Source: Vibrio neonatus (lineage in GTDB: Bacteria > Pseudomonadota > Gammaproteobacteria > Enterobacterales > Vibrionaceae). Taken from it: 64,000 bases of DNA. The notes under the pieces are model-generated. The model searched no databases and was not told the origin of the DNA. It saw only the letters and a list, made by a program, of their open reading frames with translations. Each line of letters begins with the position of its first letter. The first letter of the stretch is position 1. Below are positions 55,154-63,629 of the stretch, in pieces. The stretch lies in the NCBI RefSeq assembly GCF_024346975.1, contig NZ_AP024886.1, forward strand, positions 744,001 to 808,000, in the 5' to 3' direction. Position numbers and translations under genes: made by a program.

Positions 55154-56746
55154 CTACTTACGTCTCATCTTCCTAGCCAGTTTGCGCTTACGTTTGTTCT
55201 TCTGTTTGTCTACGCCTGTTTTGTGGCTATTTCCAAGAGTGGTGTAACCGATTTTTTTCAATACGGCTTTGCCCTCTGGGCTGTTTATAAAGGTACGCGC
55301 CTCGGCATGACCTGCGTCTGCGGCTTCCGTTAGCAGAGTCGGGATTGGGCTAGGCGTTTTAACGCCGCGGCGGACTTTTGATTTATCAGCAGCAACATCT
55401 AACGCAAGTTTTGCCAAGCGGTACTTTACATCCGCCTCTTCGAGTTCATTGGCAGATTGTCTTAGTGCCTCTTTATAAATCTCACGCATCAAGCTGTAAT
55501 ACTGTTTGTCGTTTGCGATTTGTTTAAATAGGCGCAATTCAACATCTAGGTAATATGGCATGCATTTGTAGCTATCGACCATTTCCTGTACCGATTTTTC
55601 AGTATCCTGCGTCTGGTACACGGTAATGTCGACATAGGATTTAAAGAACGCCATAGCGGGAGCGCGACGTGCTTGTCCGCCGACAATAGCCGAGCGTAGT
55701 GCTTTTAAAGACTCGTCTGTTTGCTCTGTTTCATACGCTTCCAACTTGGTAAGAGTATCTACGGTAAACGCTTCAGGTAAGCGGTGCTCTAGCGCACAAG
55801 CTAACCACTTTTCTTTTTCTGAGTCGCTGCTAAATGCGTTGCTCAAAGCAAACGACAGTGCTTTGGAGTAACCCTTTTTTGCCGCTTGATGAATATGATT
55901 TATACCTAATTTGCGCTCTTCATTTTTAATAAGATGCGCGCCAAATTCAAAGTGCGCCTCCCCTTCTTCATCAGTGGTTAAGGCTTGTTTAAAACAGTAT
56001 TTAGCATCACGATTACCTTGTTGTTGCAGTAGCTTATTTGAGTAGCATTTAGCAAACAACAGCCAACTTTGCGGATGACCTTGGCGATGAGTTTTTTCTA
56101 GCCAATAGCTGACATCTGTCTGTTTATCAAAATACGCATCCTTACTCCATGCTCGTGACTCGCCTGTCTGCTTGCTCATATCGAGCAGTTCACTATAAAA
56201 GTGATTGGCGAGGTAAAAACTGGCTTCTTTGCAGCCTTTTAGGGCATCGGTTACAAATGAGGTTAACTCACACGACATTGGCTCTTGCCAAGTGTACGAG
56301 CATTGCGAAGGAGTTTCTAAAATCGTGCGACCAACATAATGAGCGATTTCATACAAAGCGTTCATGTGCTTTTGCATGCGTGAGCGAGAGATAGACAACT
56401 TAGCGATATACTCACCGTTTACCTCTGTCATATGCACTGAACGGTTGCCGTCGTGACGCAGGGCGTTCATCTCCTCGATCACCCAAGATTCTATACATCC
56501 AGACGATTGCAGCATTTTGATTTTGTTTGATAATTCTCCATGCACTGGCGGTCGCAACTTAAAGTGCTTACCCAGCTCATGACAGGCAAGTTCTACAAAC
56601 AAACGAATTTTAACCATACTCGACTGTGGGTCAGTAAAGTAATAACGCTCAGCTAAGGTCGCTTGGTTATAAAGCTCACCTAGACCCTGTTTCAAAAACT
56701 CAAAATTGTCGTGTTTATTGTGCTCGAAATTTGCTTGAACTTGCAT
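55154..56746 (-). CDS. DUF4145-like N-terminal domain with Sel1-like repeats
   Basis: Protein of 530 residues. Residues about 15-110 resemble DUF4145, the helical domain found in some restriction and defence proteins (AERYYFTDPQSSMVKIRLF, then MNALRHDGNRSVH). Residues about 180-480 contain degenerate Sel1/TPR-like helical repeats, for example AKYCFKQALTTDEEGEAHF and GINHIHQAAKKGYSKAL. The C terminus is highly basic (KNKRKRKLARKMRRK), suggesting nucleic-acid or membrane contact. It is cytoplasmic. The start at 56746 has AGGAG seven bases upstream. Function unknown; no restriction, helicase or nuclease gene is adjacent. Confidence 0.72.
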   Translation of the reverse strand: MQVQANFEHNKHDNFEFLKQGLGELYNQATLAERYYFTDPQSSMVKIRLFVELACHELGKHFKLRPPVHGELSNKIKMLQSSGCIESWVIEEMNALRHDGNRSVHMTEVNGEYIAKLSISRSRMQKHMNALYEIAHYVGRTILETPSQCSYTWQEPMSCELTSFVTDALKGCKEASFYLANHFYSELLDMSKQTGESRAWSKDAYFDKQTDVSYWLEKTHRQGHPQSWLLFAKCYSNKLLQQQGNRDAKYCFKQALTTDEEGEAHFEFGAHLIKNEERKLGINHIHQAAKKGYSKALSFALSNAFSSDSEKEKWLACALEHRLPEAFTVDTLTKLEAYETEQTDESLKALRSAIVGGQARRAPAMAFFKSYVDITVYQTQDTEKSVQEMVDSYKCMPYYLDVELRLFKQIANDKQYYSLMREIYKEALRQSANELEEADVKYRLAKLALDVAADKSKVRRGVKTPSPIPTLLTEAADAGHAEARTFINSPEGKAVLKKIGYTTLGNSHKTGVDKQKNKRKRKLARKMRRK

Positions 56747-57153
56747 CATAACGCTCCTATTTTCGCCATCTGGAGCTTATGTTAACCATGTGGGCGACAA
56801 ATTGTGTCGCTAATACATTACTTGTGAAAGGATGGAAAAATTAGCAGACGAGGTGAATGGAAATCTATTGAAGTCAATCAAGAAATTAAGGGAAAAACAC
56901 TCAATTTCACAAATCAATTTTTTTGTTCTTTAATTAACCGCCCTACTAATTAATAACTTTATGCCATTGATTTAATAAATAAATATAACTCTTTATGGGT
57001 GATTTTTATGACTAAAATCGGTAGATGAACGCTATTACTAGCATTTGTTATTAAATTCAGGAAACAGAGTTAGTATTGACCTTATCCTGACATTTCTTGT
57101 TACATTCTAATCAAAATGACGCCGCGCAAACCAAAATTGTACGGAAGCAATCC
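56747..57153. other. Divergent intergenic region, DUF4145-like gene to outer-membrane protein gene
   Basis: About 400 bp of AT-rich sequence. It contains a short dyad GCGACA-N5-TGTCGC at 56794-56810, about 48-64 bp upstream of the DUF4145-like start, which might be an operator. No other element is evident. Confidence 0.45.
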
Positions 57154-57738
57154 ATGAACAAGAAACTATTAGCTATTTTAGTCATTAGCTCATTCTCCAT
57201 TACAGCCCACGCCGCTGACGACAAAGACTCAGGACGTATCACCGTTTTTGCTGGTGCTAGCAATATCTCTTCTAACTTTCATAACCCAAGATTTAGTGTC
57301 TATGGTGGCACATTGGGAGCTGAATTTGGCTTCAACAAATACGCCAGTATCAACTTAGCGGGTACCTACGCTTCTTTTGATGAATCTAATTTCCATAGCA
57401 ACTCACAAGGTGACACTGCTGATGGTTGGGCAATCAACACCCGATTAATGGGTAAACTTGGCTACCCTATTGAAAACCTATCAGGGAAAGTAAGGATGAC
57501 ACCATACGCCATGCTAGGTCTTGCTGTTGAATCCTATAAACTCGAACAAGATCACGCGGCAAATAGCACCTTCAATACTGACGATGGTAAAAAGATAAAC
57601 AGCCAAGCAGGTTTAGCCTACGGTGTCGGCGCAGATATTATTATCGAAGATGTCTACGTGATTGGCGTGTCATACAACCGCTCGAACCTAGATACCAGTC
57701 ATCAACAAACGTCACTGACATTAGGTTATCGTTTTTAA
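57154..57738 (+). CDS. Small outer-membrane beta-barrel protein (OmpX/OprF-barrel-like)
   Basis: Protein of 194 residues. The ATG at 57154 follows GGAAG and starts a signal peptide (NKKLLAILVISSFSITAHA). The mature sequence has the eight-strand pattern of a small barrel: alternate aromatic strands such as SVYGGTLGAEFGF, ASINLAGTYASF and SLTLGYRF, with terminal Phe. It is likely a structural or adhesin-like outer-membrane protein; no enzymatic motif is seen. A hairpin at 57779-57827 follows. Confidence 0.85.
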   Translation: MNKKLLAILVISSFSITAHAADDKDSGRITVFAGASNISSNFHNPRFSVYGGTLGAEFGFNKYASINLAGTYASFDESNFHSNSQGDTADGWAINTRLMGKLGYPIENLSGKVRMTPYAMLGLAVESYKLEQDHAANSTFNTDDGKKINSQAGLAYGVGADIIIEDVYVIGVSYNRSNLDTSHQQTSLTLGYRF

Positions 57739-57778
57739 ATAGACATCACGTAAAATTTGTTAGCTGATGATCAAATAA

Positions 57779-57827
57779 ACCATCACTGAATACCCACCTC
57801 TCCCGATAGGCAATATTCAGCGATGGT
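57779..57827 (+). terminator. Terminator after the small outer-membrane protein gene
   Basis: ACCATCACTGAATA and TATTCAGCGATGGT pair with one mismatch around a long loop and are followed by TTTT. It lies about 40 bp after the stop. Confidence 0.7.
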
Positions 57828-57896
57828 TTTTACTTACAGGCAGTAGAAATATCAAAAAGCGCCCTTCTAACAGCGCTTAAATCCCCTCTATCTTGT

Positions 57897-58355
57897 TTAC
57901 GCTTTCTCAGTATTGTCTAATGCAAAGTAGATCTTGGACACCGTTACCTCAGCAATCAGTATGACAAAGACCACCGCGAAAAAGGCCACAACGCCATTAA
58001 ATGGGCCGGAGAACTGTACTTTTTCACCAAAAATAATGTTGATGGCTTCTAGCATTACAAATTTAGAGCCTACAAGGATGATATAGGTAGAAACGCCTCG
58101 GTAGATTTTTGGAGCCGTGCCGGGCTTAGATTTAAAATAGTTTGCGAGCTTATGTTCCAATCCTATGGATAATTTAAGCAATAGCTGCAGCAAGATTGCG
58201 GCAATGAAAGAGATGGTAAACGACTCAATGTTGACGTACTGGCAGTATTCGTCAAAGAAATTCAGTACGGTTAAATCCACTAACACAGCCAACGTATAAC
58301 CGACAAACAAACGTTGCGGTGTATTAAAATTATAGCTCTTTCCTTCTGTGCTCAT
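57897..58355 (-). CDS. Integral membrane protein of unknown function
   Basis: Protein of 152 residues with about four transmembrane helices: roughly residues 15-35, 45-65, 85-108 and 118-142. A short cytoplasmic-type N terminus and the polar end LDNTEKA flank them. It contains no catalytic motif that I recognise and no family assignment is possible. It lies downstream of tdh on the same strand, beyond a terminator. Confidence 0.78.
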   Translation of the reverse strand: MSTEGKSYNFNTPQRLFVGYTLAVLVDLTVLNFFDEYCQYVNIESFTISFIAAILLQLLLKLSIGLEHKLANYFKSKPGTAPKIYRGVSTYIILVGSKFVMLEAINIIFGEKVQFSGPFNGVVAFFAVVFVILIAEVTVSKIYFALDNTEKA

Positions 58356-58556
58356 AATTACTCCCTTAATTACAAAAACAATAGATTAATAACAATTGTA
58401 AAACATCATCACTCAAATATAGTTCGTATTTTCAGATAAAATTCAATTAATTACCGTTTGAAGGTGTGCAATGTGAGAAAAGAAGAAACTGGCTATCGGA
58501 AGATCGGTATAAGAAGATATCTCGTCGATAAAACAAGAAATGTAGAGGTAAAACGA

Positions 58557-58590
58557 AAAATGGCCCCAAAAAATCTTTGGGACCATTTTG
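58557..58590 (-). terminator. Terminator after tdh
   Basis: AAAATGGCCCCAAA and TTTGGGACCATTTT form a 14-bp stem with one mismatch. It lies about 62 bp past the tdh stop. Confidence 0.8.
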
Positions 58591-58651
58591 AAGTCACTGA
58601 AATCTTAGACTGTGTCAGTGATGAAACCACACAGCAAAAGAGTGATGCGCG

Positions 58652-59683
58652 TTATTCCCAATCAAGAATAACTTTACCAGACGCCCCGCTACGCATAGCG
58701 TCAAAGCCTTTTTGGAAGTCATCAATCTTGAAATTGTGAGTGATGATTGGTGTCAAATCTAAACCTGATTGAATCAAGCTTGCCATCTTATACCAAGTTT
58801 CAAACATTTCTCTTCCGTAAATCCCTTTGATCACTAGACCTTTGAAGATCACTTGGTTCCAATCAATGCCCATGTCTGATGGTGGAATGCCCAGCATTGC
58901 AACACGACCACCGTGGTTCATCGCTTCTAGCATGCTCTTAAATGCCATTTGAACGCCTGACATTTCCAAGCCCACATCAAACCCTTCGGTCATATTAAGC
59001 TCAGCCATCACGTCTTTTAGGTCTTCTTTAGCCACGTTCACAGCGCGAGTCACGCCCATTTGACGCGCTAAATCAAGGCGATATTCGTTCACATCGGTAA
59101 TAACTACGTGACGTGCACCAACGTGTTTGGCAACGGCAGCAGCCATGATACCAATTGGGCCTGCGCCTGTGATCAGAACATCTTCACCCACCAAGTCAAA
59201 TGACAACGCTGAGTGTACCGCGTTACCAAATGGGTCAAAGATTGCCGCAAGATCATCAGAAATACCATCAGGGATCTTAAAGGCGTTAAACGCTGGGATC
59301 ACTAGGTATTCAGAAAAAGAGCCAGTACGGTTAACACCCACACCGATGGTGTTACGACAAAGGTGCGTACGACCACCGCGACAGTTACGACAGTGACCAC
59401 ATGTGATGTGTCCTTCGCCTGATACGCGATCGCCTATTTCAAAGCCGCGAACTTCTTGACCAATCGCGACAATTTCACCCACATATTCGTGGCCCACAAC
59501 CATAGGCACAGGAATAGTGTTTTGTGACCATTCATCCCAGTTGTAGATGTGCACGTCAGTGCCACAAATTGCGGTTTTCTTAATTTTGATAAGAAGATCG
59601 TTATGCCCCATTTCAGGCATATCGACTTCATTCATCCAAATGCCTTCTTCCGGCTTTAATTTAGATAAGGCTTTGATTTTCAT
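58652..59683 (-). CDS. tdh: L-threonine 3-dehydrogenase
   Basis: Zinc-dependent medium-chain dehydrogenase of 343 residues. The catalytic site includes [14 protein letters not shown] (Cys38) and GHEYVGEIV; the structural zinc cluster is [15 protein letters not shown] (about 93-107). The NAD-binding motif is [13 protein letters not shown]. It oxidises threonine to 2-amino-3-oxobutyrate, which Kbl then splits to glycine and acetyl-CoA. Its ATG overlaps the kbl stop by one base, so translation is coupled. Confidence 0.97.
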   Translation of the reverse strand: MKIKALSKLKPEEGIWMNEVDMPEMGHNDLLIKIKKTAICGTDVHIYNWDEWSQNTIPVPMVVGHEYVGEIVAIGQEVRGFEIGDRVSGEGHITCGHCRNCRGGRTHLCRNTIGVGVNRTGSFSEYLVIPAFNAFKIPDGISDDLAAIFDPFGNAVHSALSFDLVGEDVLITGAGPIGIMAAAVAKHVGARHVVITDVNEYRLDLARQMGVTRAVNVAKEDLKDVMAELNMTEGFDVGLEMSGVQMAFKSMLEAMNHGGRVAMLGIPPSDMGIDWNQVIFKGLVIKGIYGREMFETWYKMASLIQSGLDLTPIITHNFKIDDFQKGFDAMRSGASGKVILDWE

Positions 59684-60879
59684 TATTTAATCAGCTCCAT
59701 ATCACGACCTACTTCGATAAATACATCGATAGCACGGTCTAGCTGCTCACGTGAGTGCGCCGCTGACATTTGAGTACGAATACGCGCTTGGCCTTTTGGT
59801 ACTACAGGGAATGAGAACCCAACTACGTAGATGCCTTTTTCTAGTGCGCGCTCAGCAAATTCTGCAGCCACTTTTGCATCACCTAGCATGATAGGAATGA
59901 TGGCATGATCCGCGCCGCCCATAGTAAAGCCTGCCGCTTCCATACGAGTGCGGAAATGTGCTGCGTTGTCCCACAGTTGAGTACGAAGATCGCCACTTTC
60001 TTGTAGAAGATCGATAACGCGCAATGACGCCGATACAATCGCAGGAGCCACTGAGTTAGAGAATAGGTATGGACGAGAGCGCTGACGTAACCAGTCAATC
60101 ACTTCTTTTTTGCCAGATGTGTAACCGCCTGAAGCGCCACCCATTGCTTTACCAAGAGTACCAGTGATGATATCGATGCGATCCATAACATTGTGGTAGT
60201 CATGAGTACCAGCGCCTGTTTCGCCCATAAAGCCTACAGCGTGAGAGTCATCAACCATCACTAATGCATTGTATTTATCAGCCAAATCACAAATAGCTGG
60301 CAAGTTAGCAACAACGCCGTCCATTGAGAATACGCCGTCAGTAACGATAAGCTTGTGACGAGCACCCGCTGCATCAGCATCGATAAGTTGTTGCTCAAGC
60401 TCACTCATGTTGTTGTTTGCATAGCGGAAACGCATCGCTTTACACAAACGCACACCATCAATGATTGATGCGTGGTTAAGGGCGTCAGAAATGATGGCAT
60501 CTTCTTTACCAAGAATGGTTTCAAACAAACCTGCGTTAGCATCAAAACAAGACGTATAAAGAATGGTGTCTTCCATACCTAAGAAAGCAGATAGCTTGTC
60601 TTCTAGTTGTTTATGAATATCTTGCGTGCCACAAATAAAACGTACAGAAGCCATACCAAAACCGTACTCATCCATACCTGATTGTGCTGCTTTGATAAGT
60701 TCAGGATGGTTTGCAAGACCTAAGTAGTTGTTTGCACAGAAGTTAAGTACATCTTCGCCTGTTGAAATAGACACTGAAGCTTGCTGTTGAGAGGTAATGA
60801 TTCGCTCAGACTTATACAAGCCTTCAGATTTCACTTCTTCGATTTGTTGTTGGATTTGATTATAAAACGCAGAAGACAT
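59683..60879 (-). CDS. kbl: Glycine C-acetyltransferase (2-amino-3-ketobutyrate CoA ligase)
   Basis: PLP-dependent alpha-oxoamine synthase of 398 residues. [30 protein letters not shown] and the PLP-lysine motif [13 protein letters not shown] (Lys near 244) are all present. It condenses 2-amino-3-oxobutyrate with CoA to yield glycine and acetyl-CoA. First gene of kbl-tdh, reading away from a LysR-type gene across 157 bp that hold a palindromic LysR-type box. Confidence 0.97.
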   Translation of the reverse strand: MSSAFYNQIQQQIEEVKSEGLYKSERIITSQQQASVSISTGEDVLNFCANNYLGLANHPELIKAAQSGMDEYGFGMASVRFICGTQDIHKQLEDKLSAFLGMEDTILYTSCFDANAGLFETILGKEDAIISDALNHASIIDGVRLCKAMRFRYANNNMSELEQQLIDADAAGARHKLIVTDGVFSMDGVVANLPAICDLADKYNALVMVDDSHAVGFMGETGAGTHDYHNVMDRIDIITGTLGKAMGGASGGYTSGKKEVIDWLRQRSRPYLFSNSVAPAIVSASLRVIDLLQESGDLRTQLWDNAAHFRTRMEAAGFTMGGADHAIIPIMLGDAKVAAEFAERALEKGIYVVGFSFPVVPKGQARIRTQMSAAHSREQLDRAIDVFIEVGRDMELIK

Positions 60880-60948
60880 AATACTATCGGTCCTTTAAGT
60901 AGAGGTAAGCAGGAAAATTGGACTGCTTAAATTAAGGTTATTGTTATT

Positions 60949-60963
60949 ATTTACACTGTAAAT
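60949..60963. promoter_or_regulatory. Palindromic LysR-type operator between kbl and the LysR gene
   Basis: ATTTACA-C-TGTAAAT is a perfect 7-1-7 palindrome and contains the T-N11-A LysR box. It sits almost midway between the two divergent starts (about 70 and 74 bp). A TATAAT at 60990-60995 is a likely -10 for the regulator gene. Binding by the adjacent LysR protein is inferred from position and symmetry. Confidence 0.65.
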
Positions 60964-61036
60964 AGATTTTAGTTGAAACCCTGTGCGAGTATAATCCCCT
61001 TCATGGAAAATCATTTGTGAATCATAGGCACATATA

Positions 61037-61948
61037 ATGAAGACAACTCAGCTTGTGGCACTGCTTCCCGATCTCGCTACCTACACTTTAGTGGTGCAGC
61101 AAGGCAATTTCACTAATGCAGCCAATAGTTTATCTATGACGCCGTCTGCGGTTTCAAAAACGATATCGCGCTTAGAAAAAGCATTAGAAGTGAAGTTGAT
61201 TGAACGTACCACGCGTAACCTTCGCATTACCGAAGAAGGACAAAAGGTTTACGAACAAGCCGTGCAAATGCTGTATGCCGCAGAACAAGCGGTCGAGCTT
61301 TCGTCAAACCGTCACTTAAAGCCGCTAGGTAGCATTATGATCTCTGCGCCAGAAGCGCTATTAAGTATTGTATTACAGCCTTTGATTATTGAATTTTTGA
61401 AGAAATATCCGCAAATCCAAATCAAAGCGCGTGCCATTGATGGCGCGGTTGATATACAAAAACAAGGCATTGATATCGCCTTTCGCCTTTCAAAACACCC
61501 CGATGAACACTTAGTGTTAAAAGAGTTAGGACAAACGCATCTTTTATTATGTGCATCCAAGCCCTACCTGATGAAAAACGGCACGCCACAGCAACCAAGC
61601 GATCTCGAACACCATAACTGCTTATACTTAGCCGAAACTGAGCACGATAACCTCTGGACGTTTCAGAAAGACGAGGAATCTCAATCGGTAAACGTGTCCG
61701 GTCGATATGCCGTCAACCAAGCACAACTGCGATTTGAGGGAGTGAAATCGCATTTAGGAATTGGGCTATTTCACGACTTTGTGGTGGAAGATGCGTTAGA
61801 AAACGGCGAGGTGGTGCAAGTATTAGAAGATTGGACGCTAACCGGTAATTATCACGGCAATATTTTGATGCAATACCCGCAGACAAAGTACGTTCCTGAA
61901 CGATTGCGATTATTTATCGATTTTATCAGCGAGGCGCTAGGGGCTTAG
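61037..61948 (+). CDS. LysR-family transcriptional regulator next to kbl-tdh
   Basis: Protein of 303 residues. The N-terminal winged helix is about 10-70 (NFTNAANSLSMTPSAVSKTISRLE), and the C-terminal periplasmic-binding-like effector domain covers 95-300. Divergent LysR genes usually control their neighbour, so this one is expected to regulate kbl-tdh, possibly in response to threonine or a downstream product. It belongs to the CrgA-like branch by its RTTRNLRITEEG segment. Confidence 0.9.
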   Translation: MKTTQLVALLPDLATYTLVVQQGNFTNAANSLSMTPSAVSKTISRLEKALEVKLIERTTRNLRITEEGQKVYEQAVQMLYAAEQAVELSSNRHLKPLGSIMISAPEALLSIVLQPLIIEFLKKYPQIQIKARAIDGAVDIQKQGIDIAFRLSKHPDEHLVLKELGQTHLLLCASKPYLMKNGTPQQPSDLEHHNCLYLAETEHDNLWTFQKDEESQSVNVSGRYAVNQAQLRFEGVKSHLGIGLFHDFVVEDALENGEVVQVLEDWTLTGNYHGNILMQYPQTKYVPERLRLFIDFISEALGA

Positions 61949-61997
61949 TTCTTAGTTAAATAAATGCTCAAAAACTAAATCTTGCCCAAAGACGAAA

Positions 61998-62023
61998 AAA
62001 GCGAGCCTAAATAGGCTCGCTTT
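61998..62023. terminator. Bidirectional terminator between LysR gene and ackA
   Basis: AAAGCGAGCCT-AAAT-AGGCTCGCTTT is a perfect 11-bp stem with A-rich left and T-rich right flanks. It ends both convergent genes. Confidence 0.92.
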
Positions 62024-62048
62024 CATTTATGCGGTAAGCAAAAGTAGA

Positions 62049-63242
62049 CTAGATACGTTCTACTGATTCTTTAGCAATAACAAACTCTTCGTTTGTTGGG
62101 ATAACCAATACTTTAGCACCAAGAAGTGCAGACTCACCGATTTGACCAGCAGCGCCAAAGCGTGCCGCTTCGTTACCCGCTTTGTCTTCAGTGAAGCCTA
62201 GTAGGCTTAGGTTCTCAAGGATTTCACGACGGATATCCAATGCGTTTTCACCGATACCACCAGTGAAGATAACAGCATCTAGAGCGTTAAGTGGTACTAG
62301 GTAAGAAGCGATGTATTTCGCTACACGGTAAGTGAACACTTGGAATGCAAGAGTTGCACCTTCGTGACCTTCAGCCATTGCTTCTAGGATGCCACGAGCA
62401 TCAGAAGTTAGACCAGACACACCTAGGAAACCAGATTTTTTGTATAGAGTTTCGAATACTTTCTCTTGAGTCCAACCTTTCTTAAGTAGGAACTCGATAA
62501 CGCCTGGGTCAAGGTCACCACAACGAGTACCCATCATTAGGCCTGCTTGTGGAGTGAAGCCCATTGAAGTATCAACAGATTGACCGTTTGCAACTGCACA
62601 TACTGATGCGCCGTTACCTAGGTGAACTGTGATGAAGTTGCTTTCTTCTACTGGTTTGCCAATCACTTTTGCAGCTTCGTGGCTAACAAAGTAGTGGCTA
62701 GTTCCGTGGAAACCGTAACGACGGATACGGTATTCGTCGTATAGTTCGTGAGAGATAGAACCAGTAAATGCTTTCTTAGGCATTGTTTGGTGGAATGCAG
62801 TATCAAATACAGCAAACTGAGGAAGAGAAGGATAAGCTTCCATTGCTGCTTTAATGCCTTTAGCGCCTGCTGGGTTGTGAAGAGGTGCTAGGTCTGAAAG
62901 GCTTTCGATTTCTGCAAGTACAGCATCATCGATACGAACAGTGCTAGTGAATTTCTCACCACCATGAACGATACGGTGACCAACTGCAACGATAGTCTCT
63001 TTTAGACTTAACTCTTCCATCAACTTAACAATACGGTTGATAGCTTCTTGGTGGTGATTACCCGGTGCTGTGATAGCTTCTTGGGTTTTTTCACCGTTAA
63101 ATTTCCAGCCGATAGTCGCTTCTGGAAGGCCGAAACACTCACCTAGTCCGCTTACTAGTGCTTCACCAGATTCAGAATCGATAACAGCGAACTTCAGAGA
63201 AGAGCTGCCTGAATTGATAACGAGTACGTTCTTGTTTGACAT
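62049..63242 (-). CDS. ackA: Acetate kinase
   Basis: ASKHA-fold kinase of 397 residues that interconverts acetate + ATP and acetyl phosphate. NSGSSSLKF at the N terminus binds phosphate, HRIVHGG and FDTAFHQTMP mark the active site (Asp near 148), and GNGASVCA plus TGGIGEN complete the nucleotide site. It is not followed by pta: a terminator and a LysR gene come next, so it is a stand-alone copy, such as the second acetate kinase of many Vibrio. Codon use is optimised. An FNR-like box lies about 115 bp upstream. Confidence 0.96.
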   Translation of the reverse strand: MSNKNVLVINSGSSSLKFAVIDSESGEALVSGLGECFGLPEATIGWKFNGEKTQEAITAPGNHHQEAINRIVKLMEELSLKETIVAVGHRIVHGGEKFTSTVRIDDAVLAEIESLSDLAPLHNPAGAKGIKAAMEAYPSLPQFAVFDTAFHQTMPKKAFTGSISHELYDEYRIRRYGFHGTSHYFVSHEAAKVIGKPVEESNFITVHLGNGASVCAVANGQSVDTSMGFTPQAGLMMGTRCGDLDPGVIEFLLKKGWTQEKVFETLYKKSGFLGVSGLTSDARGILEAMAEGHEGATLAFQVFTYRVAKYIASYLVPLNALDAVIFTGGIGENALDIRREILENLSLLGFTEDKAGNEAARFGAAGQIGESALLGAKVLVIPTNEEFVIAKESVERI

Positions 63243-63355
63243 GAGTTAAATCCTAAAATTAGATGAGGGGCATTCAATCTTTAGTAATGATTATCAAATA
63301 ATTTGAAAAATATTCAAATTTTTTTTAACCGAATAGTCATACAAAATAAGATACT

Positions 63356-63369
63356 TTGATCTAGATCAT
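63356..63369. promoter_or_regulatory. Candidate FNR box upstream of ackA
   Basis: TTGAT-CTAG-ATCAT matches the FNR consensus TTGAT-N4-ATCAA at 9 of 10 conserved bases. A class II position would put the transcription start about 80 bp before the ackA ATG, on the minus strand. Anaerobic control of ackA is known in E. coli; here it is inferred from the motif. Confidence 0.55.
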
Positions 63370-63565
63370 TCTGCAAATTTTTTTAGTGCTTAAATTTTTT
63401 ATAAAAATTAAAAGTTTAAAATCGTTTTTAGTGGTGTCATGGCTTTCAAGGCATTTGCCCTGCCCCATCAGCTGCAAAAAACCGCAATATCTTTGTCACT
63501 ATTACTCAGAATAAATCATACAAGTGTATCTAAATGCGTCGATATGTTTTGTTCAGGCGAAAAAA

Positions 63566-63591
63566 AACCGAGACACTTACGAGTCCCGGTT
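63566..63591 (-). terminator. Terminator of the deaD-like gene
   Basis: On the minus strand AACCGGGAC pairs with GTCTCGGTT (one G-T wobble) and is followed by a run of T's. It lies about 39 bp past the stop. Confidence 0.85.
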
Positions 63592-63629
63592 CTCAAATTT
63601 TATTACTCGCCTGTAATTACACGACAGTA

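Larger units (their letters stand above)
63243..63629. other. Upstream region of ackA and 3' end of the deaD-like gene
   Basis: About 387 bp. It holds an FNR-like box (63356-63369), an AT-only inverted repeat (63301-63319) followed by T's on the plus strand, and the deaD-like terminator (63566-63591). Short open frames crossing the terminator are not credible genes. Confidence 0.55.

Noticed and set aside
58458..58739. Open frame of about 93 codons on the plus strand between the membrane protein gene and tdh
   Set aside because: It runs through the tdh terminator and into the 3' end of tdh on the other strand, has no ribosome site and starts at TTG. The overlap with a well-supported gene makes it a chance frame.
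63301..63328. ATTTGA...TCAAAT hairpin followed by T8 as a plus-strand terminator
   Set aside because: The stem is AT-only and there is no plus-strand gene upstream to terminate; more likely chance in AT-rich leader DNA.
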